Shown: positions 34,213 to 43,221 of the stretch, piece by piece
Numbering within the stretch: the stretch's first letter is position 1
Layout: each line of letters begins with the position of its first letter
DNA from: Olavius algarvensis Delta 4 endosymbiont
GTDB taxonomy: Bacteria > Desulfobacterota > Desulfobacteria > Desulfobacterales > CAJINA01
DNA length: 64,000 bases
Direction: 5' to 3'
Assembly: GCA_905176665.1 (NCBI GenBank)
Contig: CAJINA010000240.1
Span: 1-64,000 of the forward strand
Position numbers and translations under genes: made by a program
The notes under the pieces: model-generated
What the model saw: the letters and a program-made list of their open reading frames with translations, nothing else
Told to the model about the DNA's origin: nothing
Databases searched by the model: none

Positions 34213-36852
34213 TCAAGATGGAAGGTATTTGGCGAACTTTTGCAGGGCTTCGTCGTACGCCTCTATCTGGTCCGTGTCGCCGGCCCCGGTGATGCCCCGG
34301 CTGATAAAGAAATTGACGGCATTTTTATAGTTGACCTTGGACAGGGCTTCCTTGCGTTCGATTTCTTCGTTGCGGTACATTTTATTACCAAGGGACTCAA
34401 TTTTCTTCAGCCGGTTCTTGATATCGACCGACTTTTTCTTGGATGTTTTGAAATACTCGAGGGCAACCCGATAGGATTCGAAATAGGGTGTCAGAAAACC
34501 CGTGTAGAGTTTGAGTTTACGAAAACCCATGGAGGTCAGGTTGTAAAAGTCCGGTATGGAGGGATGCGGCATCAAGATGGCATCATCGATAAAGAGCTTC
34601 AGGTTTTTACGCACGTAATACTCAACCGGGCGGTCGACATCATAGGCGAATTCATTTTTGAAAAAATCCTGGAGAAACGTGTAGGTCTGTTGCAGGTCGG
34701 TGGCTGAGAATTGAAACGCGTCCTTTTCCAGGATCGTCAGGGCCGTAAAGGCTGCGGGCACAAAATGGGCGACACAGTTATTCTTGTAATATTCCAGGTT
34801 GGGGCGTTTGTTTTCGCTGACCGCGTAGACAATGCTCTCCTTATCTTCTTCCTTGCCCAGGGAAACCCGCTCGATAAACTTGCGCTGGACGTAGTTATCG
34901 ATGGTTTGCTCAAAAGCCCGGTCGGCATCCAGCATGAGCGTTTCGGCCAATTCAGCCCCATGGGTCAACAGGTAGTTGAGGTAGGTGTCGATCGCGAAAT
35001 CCAACTGCTCCTTGGAAACCCTCTTTTTGGAACTGTTGAGAAAGGCGGCGGCCACTACAGCGTGGGGGGTTACCACCGATACACTGTTGATGGACCTGAT
35101 CACCCGGTGTCCCAGGTTTCTGACCAGGGCGGCTTCTTCCGTGCGGCTGATGCTCGCAAGGTTCTGACCCATCTGGTCCAACAGGCTGCGGAATGAAATG
35201 GGTTCATGAAAACGCAGATAGATGCGTCCGTAACGTTTTTTTAAAACCCGCCGGGCCTTGATGATTTGCTTGATACTTTCCGGATTTTTCTTGCCGCCCT
35301 CGAGTTCGTGTAAATAGGCGCTTTCCTCGAGGACCCGATCATAGCCGATATAAATCGGCGCGATGACCATGTCTTCACAGGCGCCCTTCTTGAAGGCATT
35401 GATGATAATCGAGAGCAGGCCCAGCTTCGGCAGGATCATTTTGCCGGTGCGGCTGCGGCCACCCTCGATGAAGAACTCGAGATTGAAACCTTCCTCGAGC
35501 AGCTTGTAGACGTAGGCCGAAAAGACGCGTGAGTACAGCATCTGGCCTTTAAAGGTCCGCCGGATGAAAAAGGCCCCGCCTGCTCTAAAAACGGGTCCGA
35601 GGGGCCAGAAACTCAGATTCTTGCCGGCTGCGATCAGCGGGCAAGGCATATTGTTGTGCCACAGGATATAGGACAAAATCAGGTAGTCGATGTGGCTCTT
35701 GTGGGAGGGGATCAGAACCAGGGGACCTTTTTGGGACATGGTTTTCAAGCGGTTCAGCCCCTCGCGATCTACAGAGACCCCATCATAGATGTGGTTGAAC
35801 AGCCAACTCAAAGCAAGGCTGAAAAGTTTGATGGTCCCGATGCTATATTTGGCGGCGACTTCCTCTAAATAATCATCGGCCCGCTTGCGCACCTTATAGA
35901 TCGGGGTGCCTTTCTGCTCGGCATATTCTTGCATGAACCGTCTGAGTTTGTTGTTGGACAGAATGTTCTCTTTGAGCTCCTCCCGGGTTTTTAAAACCGG
36001 ACCGATAATGGTTTGCCGGTGGCGGTTGATTTTGGCCAGCAGGGTTTTACGCAGGTTCAGGGCTCTGAACTCCAGGCTGCGGTTAAAATTGTCCGGCTGG
36101 TTCAGAAACGTCTGCAAATTAAATGGGGTGGAAACTTCCACGATCACCTTTTCCGGTTTACGAAAGAGGGTGAACAGCCGCCGCAGCAGACCGGGACGTT
36201 GTTCTGTGCCGAAAAAGATATCGGTCATGGTCGGGATGGAGCGCTTGGGATTCTTTCCAAAGAACATCAACTGCGGCACGATATAGATCGGGCGGTCGGT
36301 GGCAGCTTGAATGTCGATCAGGTGTTCCAGCGGGTCGGTTTTGGCTTGGATGAAGCGCTGATAGAAGTTTTTCGGGTCTACCATTGAAAGGATGCCCGCC
36401 CGCCCGGCGATCAGTGAATCCCGGATATAGCCGCGCCGGTAGGGATGGGGCCGGGATCGAAACCGGATCAGGTGATCCAGGTTGGCCAGGAGGATCTTGA
36501 AGATTCGATTCAGCGGCTGCCAGAGCAGCACCTTCCGGTCGAACCAGATTTCCGGCACCGGCAGCCCAATCTGCTGGTAACGCGTGTGGTAGAAAAGGTA
36601 TTCGAAAAAGCCCTTGTATTTGACCGCATATACGATGATGGCATTGGCGGGGATGCTTTCAATGACGGCGGACTGGGTCTTGTCCAGCTTGATGCCGGAA
36701 AAGAAGGCTTTCAACAGGAGCTCGGAAAAAAAACCGGTCTTGGCAGGGACAAAACAGCTATAGTGGTCGTGGGTCCCCTGCAGGGCGGCATCGCGGAGCT
36801 TGCCCAGGCGTCCCGTCTCCTTGGCTGTTTCTGAAGCGTTCGAGTTGTCCAT
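34213..36852 (-). CDS. plsB: Glycerol-3-phosphate 1-O-acyltransferase PlsB
   Basis: 879 residues, the long PlsB type. Acyltransferase motif I is HKSHID (384-389), followed by GGAFFIRRTFKG, the substrate motif FIEGGRSRTGK (461-471) and VIAPIYIGYDRVLEE. The N-terminal 300 and C-terminal 300 residues are the helical extensions usual for PlsB. It transfers acyl chains to sn-glycerol-3-phosphate at the inner membrane, the first step of phospholipid synthesis. It is followed directly by the fused kinase/nucleotidyltransferase, an operon link between membrane and cell-wall precursors. Confidence 0.93.
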   Translation of the reverse strand: MDNSNASETAKETGRLGKLRDAALQGTHDHYSCFVPAKTGFFSELLLKAFFSGIKLDKTQSAVIESIPANAIIVYAVKYKGFFEYLFYHTRYQQIGLPVPEIWFDRKVLLWQPLNRIFKILLANLDHLIRFRSRPHPYRRGYIRDSLIAGRAGILSMVDPKNFYQRFIQAKTDPLEHLIDIQAATDRPIYIVPQLMFFGKNPKRSIPTMTDIFFGTEQRPGLLRRLFTLFRKPEKVIVEVSTPFNLQTFLNQPDNFNRSLEFRALNLRKTLLAKINRHRQTIIGPVLKTREELKENILSNNKLRRFMQEYAEQKGTPIYKVRKRADDYLEEVAAKYSIGTIKLFSLALSWLFNHIYDGVSVDREGLNRLKTMSQKGPLVLIPSHKSHIDYLILSYILWHNNMPCPLIAAGKNLSFWPLGPVFRAGGAFFIRRTFKGQMLYSRVFSAYVYKLLEEGFNLEFFIEGGRSRTGKMILPKLGLLSIIINAFKKGACEDMVIAPIYIGYDRVLEESAYLHELEGGKKNPESIKQIIKARRVLKKRYGRIYLRFHEPISFRSLLDQMGQNLASISRTEEAALVRNLGHRVIRSINSVSVVTPHAVVAAAFLNSSKKRVSKEQLDFAIDTYLNYLLTHGAELAETLMLDADRAFEQTIDNYVQRKFIERVSLGKEEDKESIVYAVSENKRPNLEYYKNNCVAHFVPAAFTALTILEKDAFQFSATDLQQTYTFLQDFFKNEFAYDVDRPVEYYVRKNLKLFIDDAILMPHPSIPDFYNLTSMGFRKLKLYTGFLTPYFESYRVALEYFKTSKKKSVDIKNRLKKIESLGNKMYRNEEIERKEALSKVNYKNAVNFFISRGITGAGDTDQIEAYDEALQKFAKYLPS

Positions 36853-37274
36853 TTTTTTAGATGATTTTTAATCCCGCGTAGAGGCGTGTGATTATGGTCG
36901 GCGGCAGCCTGCCGGCCGCGCTGTATGTCAATAAAATCAAAAAACTATCAAATTTGTAGGTACATTGCAATGCTTATATGGGGCCCATTTGAATGCCCGG
37001 CGAAAGCCGTTTTGGACCATGGTCGGCCGGGTCGGCAAGGCCGCTGCCGGGAATAGGCCATATCTTGGAAATTGCTAAAAATGTGCTTGTGTTCACTACC
37101 GGCGTATGGTAACTGAGAGGATTATTATAAAGCCAGGGAACGTGCCGGGTAACACGCGACTTTGCCCGGCATTTCGATCTGGTTACAAGTGATTCCGGGT
37201 ATATCGGCAGTCAGTTCCAAACACTTTAAAATATAACACCGACATTAAATCTGGGTAAAGGAGGACGATTTGGT
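36853..37274. other. 422-bp gap upstream of plsB and the small membrane gene
   Basis: Divergent region with no supported gene. It holds a modest hairpin (GCCGGG near 37144 with CCCGGC near 37165) and an AAAGGAGG ribosome site at its right end (37256-37263). I see no dispersed repeat family here, unusual for gaps in this window, so it may carry real regulatory DNA. Confidence 0.45.
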
Positions 37275-37550
37275 ATGAAAACATTAATTGGTGGTGCAGT
37301 TGCAGCTGTATTGGGGCTTATTGGCCTTTCTGTCTGGTTCAGTGAATTTCTGCAGATTCTGGCCGGTGCAATCCCTATTATGCTTCTTCTTGGTGGTGGT
37401 CTGGCCCTTTACCTGGGCTTTGATGAACTTAAGGATACCTGGAAAAAAGAAGACTCTGTTGCTGGACCGGGTGAAGATTCCGCAGTTTATAATGATGAGA
37501 TCGATGCCCTGAAAAAGGAGATCGAGACCCTTAAAGCTGAAAAAGAATAG
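37275..37550 (+). CDS. Small membrane protein with C-terminal coiled coil
   Basis: 91 residues, with AAAGGAGG upstream of the ATG. Two hydrophobic segments (about 4-22 and 26-47, rich in Gly and Leu) are followed by a charged linker and an acidic/lysine heptad tail (NDEIDALKKEIETLKAEKE) likely to be a short coiled coil. No family is recognised. It is a single-gene transcript: a strong terminator follows at 37573. Composition and ribosome site indicate a real, well-expressed gene. Confidence 0.75.
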   Translation: MKTLIGGAVAAVLGLIGLSVWFSEFLQILAGAIPIMLLLGGGLALYLGFDELKDTWKKEDSVAGPGEDSAVYNDEIDALKKEIETLKAEKE

Positions 37551-37572
37551 TCGTAGCGAGCGTATATCCAAG

Positions 37573-37610
37573 GCCCCGCAGGTGTTTATGCCTGCGGGGC
37601 TTTTTGTTTT
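37573..37610 (+). terminator. Rho-independent terminator
   Basis: Perfect 10-bp GC-rich stem GCCCCGCAGG / CCTGCGGGGC with 8-nt loop and T-rich tail, ending the small membrane protein transcript. Confidence 0.92.
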
Positions 37611-37690
37611 TAGGTGTTTAGGTAGAAGACTGAAGGCTGAAGGTGGGAGGTCGAAGGTATAGGGTATAAGGTAGAAGGTATAAGGTTGTT
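37611..37690 (+). repeat. Family B repeat (GAAGGCTGAAG and TATAAGGTAGAAGG units)
   Basis: TTTAGGTAGAAGACTGAAGG followed by CTGAAGGTGGGAGGTCG and then 8-11-bp units AAGGTATAGGGTATAAGG. It lies 3' of the RNase H gene, whose other side carries a related pair (38393-38511). Confidence 0.6.
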
Positions 37691-37699
37691 GAGCGAGCT

Positions 37700-38374
37700 T
37701 TAGCGGTTTTGTTTGATGGCATCGGTGGCCAGTTGGTCCGCGCGTTCATTGCCGGGGTCCCCGGCATGGCCCTTTACCTTATAGAAGCGAATATCACTGA
37801 AGATGTTCAGGAGCGCACGAATCTCGGCTACGAGTTCGGGATTTTTCTTGGCTTTCCACCCCTGGGTCAACAGCCCGAAGGCATAGCTGCTGTCCGTGAA
37901 GATCCGCACCGGTTTTTTCCTATCTTTAACCGCCTCCAGACCGACACGGATAGCCTCCAGTTCAGCGATGTTATTGGTGGCGATCCCGATAAAACGTGAG
38001 ATTTCTTTTGCATGGGGACCATATTGCATATGGACCCCGATGCCCGATGGGCCGGGGTTCCCTGAGGAGGCGCCATCCGTGTGAATCAGGATGGCGTCCG
38101 CCGGATGGTCCTCCCCCGATGTGCCGGCGGCTGCTTTGGCAGGGGGCTGCTGGGGACGGGCCGGGGGCTTTGGGTCTACCGGCGGGACATCGGTTTCAAT
38201 CTGTTCAGGGCCCTCTAAAAGGTGCAGGCTGTCGGTATTAATCCGGTATTCATGGGCCTGGTTGAGCTGGTATTTAATCAACACCTTCCCATCCTGGACA
38301 TCCAAATTGCCGTCCGGTCCCAGGGAAACCCAGACCTTGTTTTTCTTAAAGCGCATGCGCTTCCAGTCAGTCAT
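37700..38374 (-). CDS. rnhA: Ribonuclease HI with N-terminal extension
   Basis: 224 residues. Residues 90-224 are an RNase HI domain with the four acidic catalytic residues in IHTDGASSGNPGPSG (Asp), AELEAIRVGLEAV (Glu), RIFTDSSYAFGLL (Asp) and the YKVKGHAGDPGNERADQLA loop (His, Asp). It degrades RNA in RNA-DNA hybrids. The first 75 residues (KNKVWVSLGPDGNLDVQDGK, VLIKYQ) are not the usual HBD and are joined through a Pro/Ala-rich linker; I do not know their role. Family B repeats flank the gene on both sides. Confidence 0.88.
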   Translation of the reverse strand: MTDWKRMRFKKNKVWVSLGPDGNLDVQDGKVLIKYQLNQAHEYRINTDSLHLLEGPEQIETDVPPVDPKPPARPQQPPAKAAAGTSGEDHPADAILIHTDGASSGNPGPSGIGVHMQYGPHAKEISRFIGIATNNIAELEAIRVGLEAVKDRKKPVRIFTDSSYAFGLLTQGWKAKKNPELVAEIRALLNIFSDIRFYKVKGHAGDPGNERADQLATDAIKQNR

Positions 38375-38392
38375 TTTACGAAACCTTCGGTT

Positions 38393-38511
38393 TCAGGTGT
38401 TTAGGTAGAAGGTTGAAGGCTGAAGGAAGGCCAATAGTTTTTTAGAGACCCAAATCAGCCGCATCCGATGTTGCCTCCTTCAGTCTTCAGTCCTCGGCCT
38501 ATATGCCTACC
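38393..38511. repeat. Family B repeat, inverted pair
   Basis: Left arm GTTTAGGTAGAAGGTTGAAGG (38399-38420, with more units to 38430) and right arm CCTCCTTCAGTCTTCAGTCC..GGCCTA (38474-38502) are inverted. It fills the gap between rnhA and the NamZ gene. Confidence 0.6.
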
Positions 38512-38513
38512 CA

Positions 38514-39689
38514 TTATCTATACATGTGAACCGACCGGCTCAGCTCAACGAATGATTCCAGGTCTGGCTGCCATTCGGCTTGCAGTTCGGCAATAGTTGC
38601 TCCGGCCGATAGGGCTATCCGGATGTGGTCGCCGCCCAGGATCAAATCAATGGGAAGTTTTTCATATTCGTACTCATAGGGGGGGGCTTTCCATTGAAAG
38701 TCATCCGGGTAGACCTTCAAAATCCCCGCGAGCAAGCGTAAAGATGTTTCAAACGGTCTATATTTATCCGGTGCGGTTACATGAAGCTGAAACCCATTGC
38801 ACCTTTGGCCTTCCCATTTATTGGAAGTCGGTTCAAAAGAGACCGGCCGCAGGCATATCCCGGGAATATCCGCCGGCATCACCACCGCTTCCAGTTCGGG
38901 GACCTTTATGAAGGGCGCGCCAAATATTTCAAATGGCTGGGTCGTACCGCGGCCTTCGGAAATATTTGTGCCTTCCCAGATTACCTGCCCGGGATAAACC
39001 ACGGCTGATTCAGGTGTGGGCAGGTTGGGGGAAGGGGCTACCCAGGGCAGGCCCGTCGCTCTGAAATACATCCAGCGTTGCCAATTTTGCAGCGGCACGA
39101 TTTCCAGGTCGCAACCGATGTCAAAAGTTTCGTTGAACAGGCGGGCCAACTCACCGATGGTAAGTCCATGGCGCATGGGAATGGGGTAACGCCCCACAAA
39201 CGAGGCAAAGGCCGGATCCAGGCAGCTGCCCTCTACCAATAGGCCATTCATTGGGTTGGGACGATCGAGGACCACGACTTTGCGATCATAGCGCCGGGCG
39301 GCCTCCATGCAATAAGACAGGGTGTAGACGAAGGTATACACGCGGGTGCCCACGTCCTGGAGGTCTACCAGCAGGATATCGATGGGGTCGAACATGTCGC
39401 GGTCCGGGACCCGGGATTGGCCATAGAGGCTGAATACCGGCAGCCCGAGTTCCGGATCCACCATATCGGCCGACTCGATCATGTTGTCCTGCTTTTCTGC
39501 AAAAAAGCCGTGCTGGGGAGAATAAAGCGCGCGCAGCCGGCCGGGAAAGCGTTTTGTGATGCAGTGGCGGGCGTGCCGGTAATGGCTATCGACGGAGGCG
39601 GGATTGCACAACAGGCCCAGCCGGGCGTTCCTGATCCCGGACGGCGGGGATTCGATAAAGTGTTCGAGGCCGGTGATGGTTTTATGCAT
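38514..39689 (-). CDS. DUF1343 / NamZ-type exo-beta-N-acetylmuramidase
   Basis: 391 residues from the ATG at 39689. A longer frame begins inside repeat A7 and is rejected. Family marks are RLGLLCNPASVDSHYRHA, YSPQHGFFAEKQDN, DPELGLPVFSLYG, DLQDVGTRVYTFVYTLSYCM and VIWEGTNISEGRGTTQPFEI. NamZ enzymes release MurNAc from the non-reducing end of peptidoglycan fragments. No signal peptide is visible from this start, so it would act in the cytoplasm on imported fragments. It lies 2 kb from the fused MurU-AmgK gene region boundary and could feed it. Confidence 0.85.
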   Translation of the reverse strand: MHKTITGLEHFIESPPSGIRNARLGLLCNPASVDSHYRHARHCITKRFPGRLRALYSPQHGFFAEKQDNMIESADMVDPELGLPVFSLYGQSRVPDRDMFDPIDILLVDLQDVGTRVYTFVYTLSYCMEAARRYDRKVVVLDRPNPMNGLLVEGSCLDPAFASFVGRYPIPMRHGLTIGELARLFNETFDIGCDLEIVPLQNWQRWMYFRATGLPWVAPSPNLPTPESAVVYPGQVIWEGTNISEGRGTTQPFEIFGAPFIKVPELEAVVMPADIPGICLRPVSFEPTSNKWEGQRCNGFQLHVTAPDKYRPFETSLRLLAGILKVYPDDFQWKAPPYEYEYEKLPIDLILGGDHIRIALSAGATIAELQAEWQPDLESFVELSRSVHMYR

Positions 39690-39737
39690 GGTGTGACCAC
39701 GACCAAGCGGTAGGCTAAAGGGTTTTCTTAATGATGT

Positions 39738-39951
39738 AGGGGCTGTTTCTAAATTAGGATTTTGGTTCAAAGTGCGGCGGCCGTGAGGTTCCCCCGCGTT
39801 GCGGGACTTCCCGCTGTTGTAATCCCCGATTGTGGGTCGCAACCCGAGGAATACGCAAGTATTTCGAGGATAGCGCTATCGCTTCACTCCGTGCGGGAAC
39901 CGAGCGCCCAACGCAGAAATTGGGCCCAAAGACCATTTAGAAACAGCCCCT
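39738..39951 (-). repeat. Family A palindromic element, copy A7 (reverse orientation)
   Basis: Outer arms AGGGGCTGTTTCTAAAT and ATTTAGAAACAGCCCCT. On the minus strand it contains GCCCAATTTCTGCGTTGGGC, AGCGCTATCCTCGAAATAC ... GTATTCCTCGGG, then GACCCACAATCGGGG and an arm CCCGCAACGCGGGG. It is nearly identical to copy A9 (47345-47580) in the opposite direction apart from one 26-bp module. It fills much of the 555-bp divergent gap between the NamZ gene and the ATPase; the remaining 39952-40244 shows no gene. Confidence 0.85.
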
Positions 39952-40244
39952 AAGATTACTGACACTTGGCAGGCATTTATCATATTGGCCTGGAATTAAA
40001 AAGATAAAATAAATTCAGCCGGTAAGGTCCAGGCGCGGATGCTGTCGGCAGCCCCCAAATTACATTTATTCTAAACTTATTTCATTGACACTGAACAGAA
40101 TTCCGGATAATGACTGAACCATACTGCAGCGCAAAGCCAACCGGACGCGTCAAGGCTCAGCGACTTCTTATTTTTGTGAATACCTTGACAAAAACTACGG
40201 CTCACCATAAACAGTTTCATTGCTTTTATCGGTAGACAGGAAAA

Positions 40245-40952
40245 GTGGATGATTTGGATATAAATCTCAAGGGGGTAGTGGTCATTGTCGGTAACTACGG
40301 CAGTGGGAAAACCGAAGTGGCCGTAAATCTGGGTATCAAGCGCAAACAGGACGGCATCGATGTCCTCCTGGCTGATCTTGATCTGGTGAATCCGTACTTC
40401 AGGATACGGGAAGCACGCAGCTATCTATCCAAAATGGGCATTGATGTTATTCTGCCGCCCCGGAAATACCTCCACGCAGATTTACCGATTCTCAGTCCCA
40501 AAGTGGGCGGTCTCATTAGGAATCCGGCCACCCTCTCCATTCTGGATGCCGGTGGCGATGGGGTGGGCACCATTGTGCTGGCTGCCCTGGCCGATATGTT
40601 TAAGGACCGGCCGGTGGACATGCTCCAGGTAATCAACCCGTTCAGGCCCTTTACGGCCGACGTGAACGGCTGCCTGGTAATGCGCGAAAGGATAGAGGCG
40701 GCGTCGCGCTTAAAGGTCACCGGATTGATCGGCAATGCGCACTTACTGGATGATACCACCACCGCGGATGTGCTCCAGGGGTATGAACTGGTGACGGGTG
40801 TCTCCAGGGCCAGCGGCCTGCCGATTGCCTTCATTACAGCTGCGGCCGGTTTGACTCAGGAAATTCGGGCAGCTGGTGTGACGTGCCCCATGCTGCCGAT
40901 CGAAAGGCAATTGACCATGCCCTGGAAAAAAGCCGCTGAAGCCGATGGATAG
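40245..40952 (+). CDS. P-loop ATPase upstream of the kor operon
   Basis: 235 residues from a GTG at 40245 with a weak AGG ahead of it. Walker A is in VVIVGNYGSGKTEVAVNLGI, and a MinD/CooC-like second Asp-rich motif is DVLLADLDLVNPYFRIREA. LSILDAGGDGVGTIVLAALA and VDMLQVINPFRPFTADVNG follow. Related ATPases precede ferredoxin oxidoreductase genes in other Desulfobacterota; assembly or metal insertion for the enzyme is an inference from place only. Confidence 0.75.
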   Translation: MDDLDINLKGVVVIVGNYGSGKTEVAVNLGIKRKQDGIDVLLADLDLVNPYFRIREARSYLSKMGIDVILPPRKYLHADLPILSPKVGGLIRNPATLSILDAGGDGVGTIVLAALADMFKDRPVDMLQVINPFRPFTADVNGCLVMRERIEAASRLKVTGLIGNAHLLDDTTTADVLQGYELVTGVSRASGLPIAFITAAAGLTQEIRAAGVTCPMLPIERQLTMPWKKAAEADG

Positions 40953-41071
40953 CAGCGGATAGGACGATTCGGCCCCAACCTGAATCAACCGGGCGTGTTT
41001 GACCGACAGGATGATGAGGATAGGTTGCCTCGGGCAGCGAGGCGGCTTTCATAAATAAAGGAGTTGATTAC

Positions 41072-41299
41072 ATGGCGTATTCGCACAAAATTGACAATGA
41101 CAAATGCAAAGGCTGTGCACTGTGTGTTACGGTGTGCCCGAAAAATGTTCTCGAAATAGCAGAACAGGTCAATGCCAAGGGATATTTCCCGGCCTACCAG
41201 GCCCGGCCTGAGGATTGTATCCACTGCACCGCGTGCTGTATCATGTGCCCGGATTTGGCCATTACCATTAAGAAGACAGCCGACGAAGCAGCGGACTGA
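41072..41299 (+). CDS. korD: 2-oxoacid:ferredoxin oxidoreductase delta subunit (2x[4Fe-4S])
   Basis: 75 residues, a dicluster ferredoxin with CKGCALCVTVCPKN and CIHCTACCIMCPD. It carries electrons from the catalytic subunits to external ferredoxin. AAGGAG precedes the ATG. It is first in the korD-A-B-C operon, 17 bases before the alpha gene. Confidence 0.93.
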   Translation: MAYSHKIDNDKCKGCALCVTVCPKNVLEIAEQVNAKGYFPAYQARPEDCIHCTACCIMCPDLAITIKKTADEAAD

Positions 41300-41316
41300 T
41301 ATAAACGGAGGAAACT

Positions 41317-42390
41317 ATGGCAAAGGTACTGATGAAAGGCAACGAAGCGATCGGGGAAGCCGCCATTCGGGCAGGCTGTCTAAACTATTTTGCCTACCCC
41401 ATCACACCCCAATCCGAGGTGGCGGAATACCTGGCAAGACGGCTGCCGGAAGAGGGCGGTGTATTCCTGCAGGGTGAAAGCGAAGTTGCCGTAAGCTATA
41501 TGATTTTCGGTGCATCCGGGTGCGGTGAGCGGGTTATGACGACCTCCTCCAGCCCGGGCATCAGCCTGATGGGAGAAGCCCTCAGCTATATCACCTGCGG
41601 TGAATGCCCGGCCGTGTTTGTCAACATCGTGCGCGGGGGGCCGGGGTTGGGCGGTATTCTCCCTTCGCAGGGCGATTACCTCCAGGCAACCAAAGGCGGC
41701 GGACACGGGGATTACCGCTTGCTGGTCATGGCCCCGGACAGTGTCCAGGAGGCGGTCGAGATGACCATGGCCGCATTTCCCCTGGCCGAGAAATACCGCA
41801 ATCCGGTCATGATTCTCGGGGACGGTCTCATCGGGCAGATGATGGAACCGGTCGAGTTCCCGGAAGACCTGGCAGCGGCACCTACGAACAAGGACGACTG
41901 GGCCACCAACGGCATGGACACCCGCGGCAGCGAGACACGCAACCTGCTTAAAACCCTTTACCTCGATCCAGAGGCACTCAATGCCCACAACCTTAAGCTG
42001 CGGGCCAAGTACGAAAAAATGAAGGCCGAAGAGGTGCGCTACAAGACCTACAATATCGAGAGCGACTATCAGGCGCTGATCGTAAGTTACGGCACCATGA
42101 GCCGGGTCTGCCGCACAGCCATCGACAATTTCAAGGAAGAGGGCCTGGAAGTGGCCATGATCCGGCCCCAGACCGTGTTCCCCTTTCCCGAAGCGGCCAT
42201 CCATGAAGCTGCGGGCAAAGACGGCTGTAAGGTGGCGGTCAGCGTGGAAATGAACATGGGGCAGATGCTGGAAGATGTCCGGCTTAGCGTCTTGGGACAA
42301 TGCCCGGTGGAATGGTACGGCAAATGCGGCGGCGAGGTCCCGACCCCGGAAGAAGTTATGGAAGCCGTCCGGTCGTTTATCGGTTCGTAG
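41317..42390 (+). CDS. korA: 2-oxoacid:ferredoxin oxidoreductase alpha subunit
   Basis: 357 residues. The pyrimidine-binding half shows MKGNEAIGEAAIRAGCLNYF, YPITPQSEVAEYL, ESEVAVSYMIFGASG and TTSSSPGISLMGEALSY. GGPGLGGILPSQGDYLQATK follows, and the C-terminal domain ends PFPEAAIHEAAGKDG. With the beta subunit it forms the TPP site that oxidatively decarboxylates a 2-oxoacid, most likely 2-oxoglutarate in a reductive or incomplete citric acid cycle; branched-chain 2-oxoacids are the alternative (VorABCD). Confidence 0.92.
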   Translation: MAKVLMKGNEAIGEAAIRAGCLNYFAYPITPQSEVAEYLARRLPEEGGVFLQGESEVAVSYMIFGASGCGERVMTTSSSPGISLMGEALSYITCGECPAVFVNIVRGGPGLGGILPSQGDYLQATKGGGHGDYRLLVMAPDSVQEAVEMTMAAFPLAEKYRNPVMILGDGLIGQMMEPVEFPEDLAAAPTNKDDWATNGMDTRGSETRNLLKTLYLDPEALNAHNLKLRAKYEKMKAEEVRYKTYNIESDYQALIVSYGTMSRVCRTAIDNFKEEGLEVAMIRPQTVFPFPEAAIHEAAGKDGCKVAVSVEMNMGQMLEDVRLSVLGQCPVEWYGKCGGEVPTPEEVMEAVRSFIGS

Positions 42391-42441
42391 AACCCAATCG
42401 CCGTGCTGAAAAGACACGGCGCCAATGAAGGAGTCAAGAGA

Positions 42442-43179
42442 ATGGGAAAGACATTTGCAAAGCCTCAGGCGCTCTCCGACACGCCGACGCACTATTGTCC
42501 CGGCTGTACCCATGGTGTGATCCACCGGCTGGTTGCGGAAGTCATCGACGAACTGGGCATCCGGGGCCGCACCGTCGGGATAGCCCCGGTGGGGTGTGCG
42601 GTTCTGGCCTATAATTATTTCAATTTTGATTTCCAGGAGGCTGCCCATGGCCGCGCTCCGGCTATGGCCACGGGGATCAAACGCGTTCGTCCAGATCTGA
42701 TGGTTTTCACCTATCAGGGGGATGGCGACCTGGCCAGCATTGGCATGGGCGAGATCGTGCATGCGGCCAACCGTGGTGAGAAGTTCACCACGATATTCGT
42801 GAACAATGCCATTTACGGGATGACCGGCGGCCAGATGGCGCCCACCACCATGCCCAAACAGCGGACCTCCACATCGCCGTTCGGCCGGAACGTAGAAGAA
42901 GTCGGCATGCCTATTCGGATGGCCGAATTGCTGTCTGCTCTGGTCACACCCGGCTATGTGGTGCGCCAGACCGTTTTAAAGCCCAAGTATATCATGAAGA
43001 CCAAAAAAGCCCTCAAACAGGCGTTTACGTACCAGATGGAGGGTAAGTGCTACAGCTTCGTGGAGATCGTCAGCAACTGCCCGACCAACTGGGGCATGAC
43101 ACCCCAGGAATCTGTGGACTGGGCTGAAGAAACGCTGCTGGATTATTACAAACTGGGTGAATACAAAACCCCTGAATAG
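42442..43179 (+). CDS. korB: 2-oxoacid:ferredoxin oxidoreductase beta subunit
   Basis: 245 residues from the ATG at 42442 with AAGGAG about 10 bases upstream; 13 more upstream codons lack one. It has the cluster motif HYCPGCTHG, VGCAVLAYNYF, the TPP motif FTYQGDGDLASIGMGE and NNAIYGMTGGQMAPTT. The pattern matches KorB/VorB beta subunits of four-gene complexes. Confidence 0.93.
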   Translation: MGKTFAKPQALSDTPTHYCPGCTHGVIHRLVAEVIDELGIRGRTVGIAPVGCAVLAYNYFNFDFQEAAHGRAPAMATGIKRVRPDLMVFTYQGDGDLASIGMGEIVHAANRGEKFTTIFVNNAIYGMTGGQMAPTTMPKQRTSTSPFGRNVEEVGMPIRMAELLSALVTPGYVVRQTVLKPKYIMKTKKALKQAFTYQMEGKCYSFVEIVSNCPTNWGMTPQESVDWAEETLLDYYKLGEYKTPE

Positions 43180-43221
43180 ATAGAGCTTTATACCGTAATT
43201 TCAGGGCTGGGAGGATACAGC

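Noticed and set aside
39690-39842. Longer start for the NamZ gene (39842)
   Set aside because: The extra 51 codons come from repeat A7; the same peptide (MRPTIG.YNSGKSRNAG) appears at 47476 from repeat A9, where no gene follows in frame.
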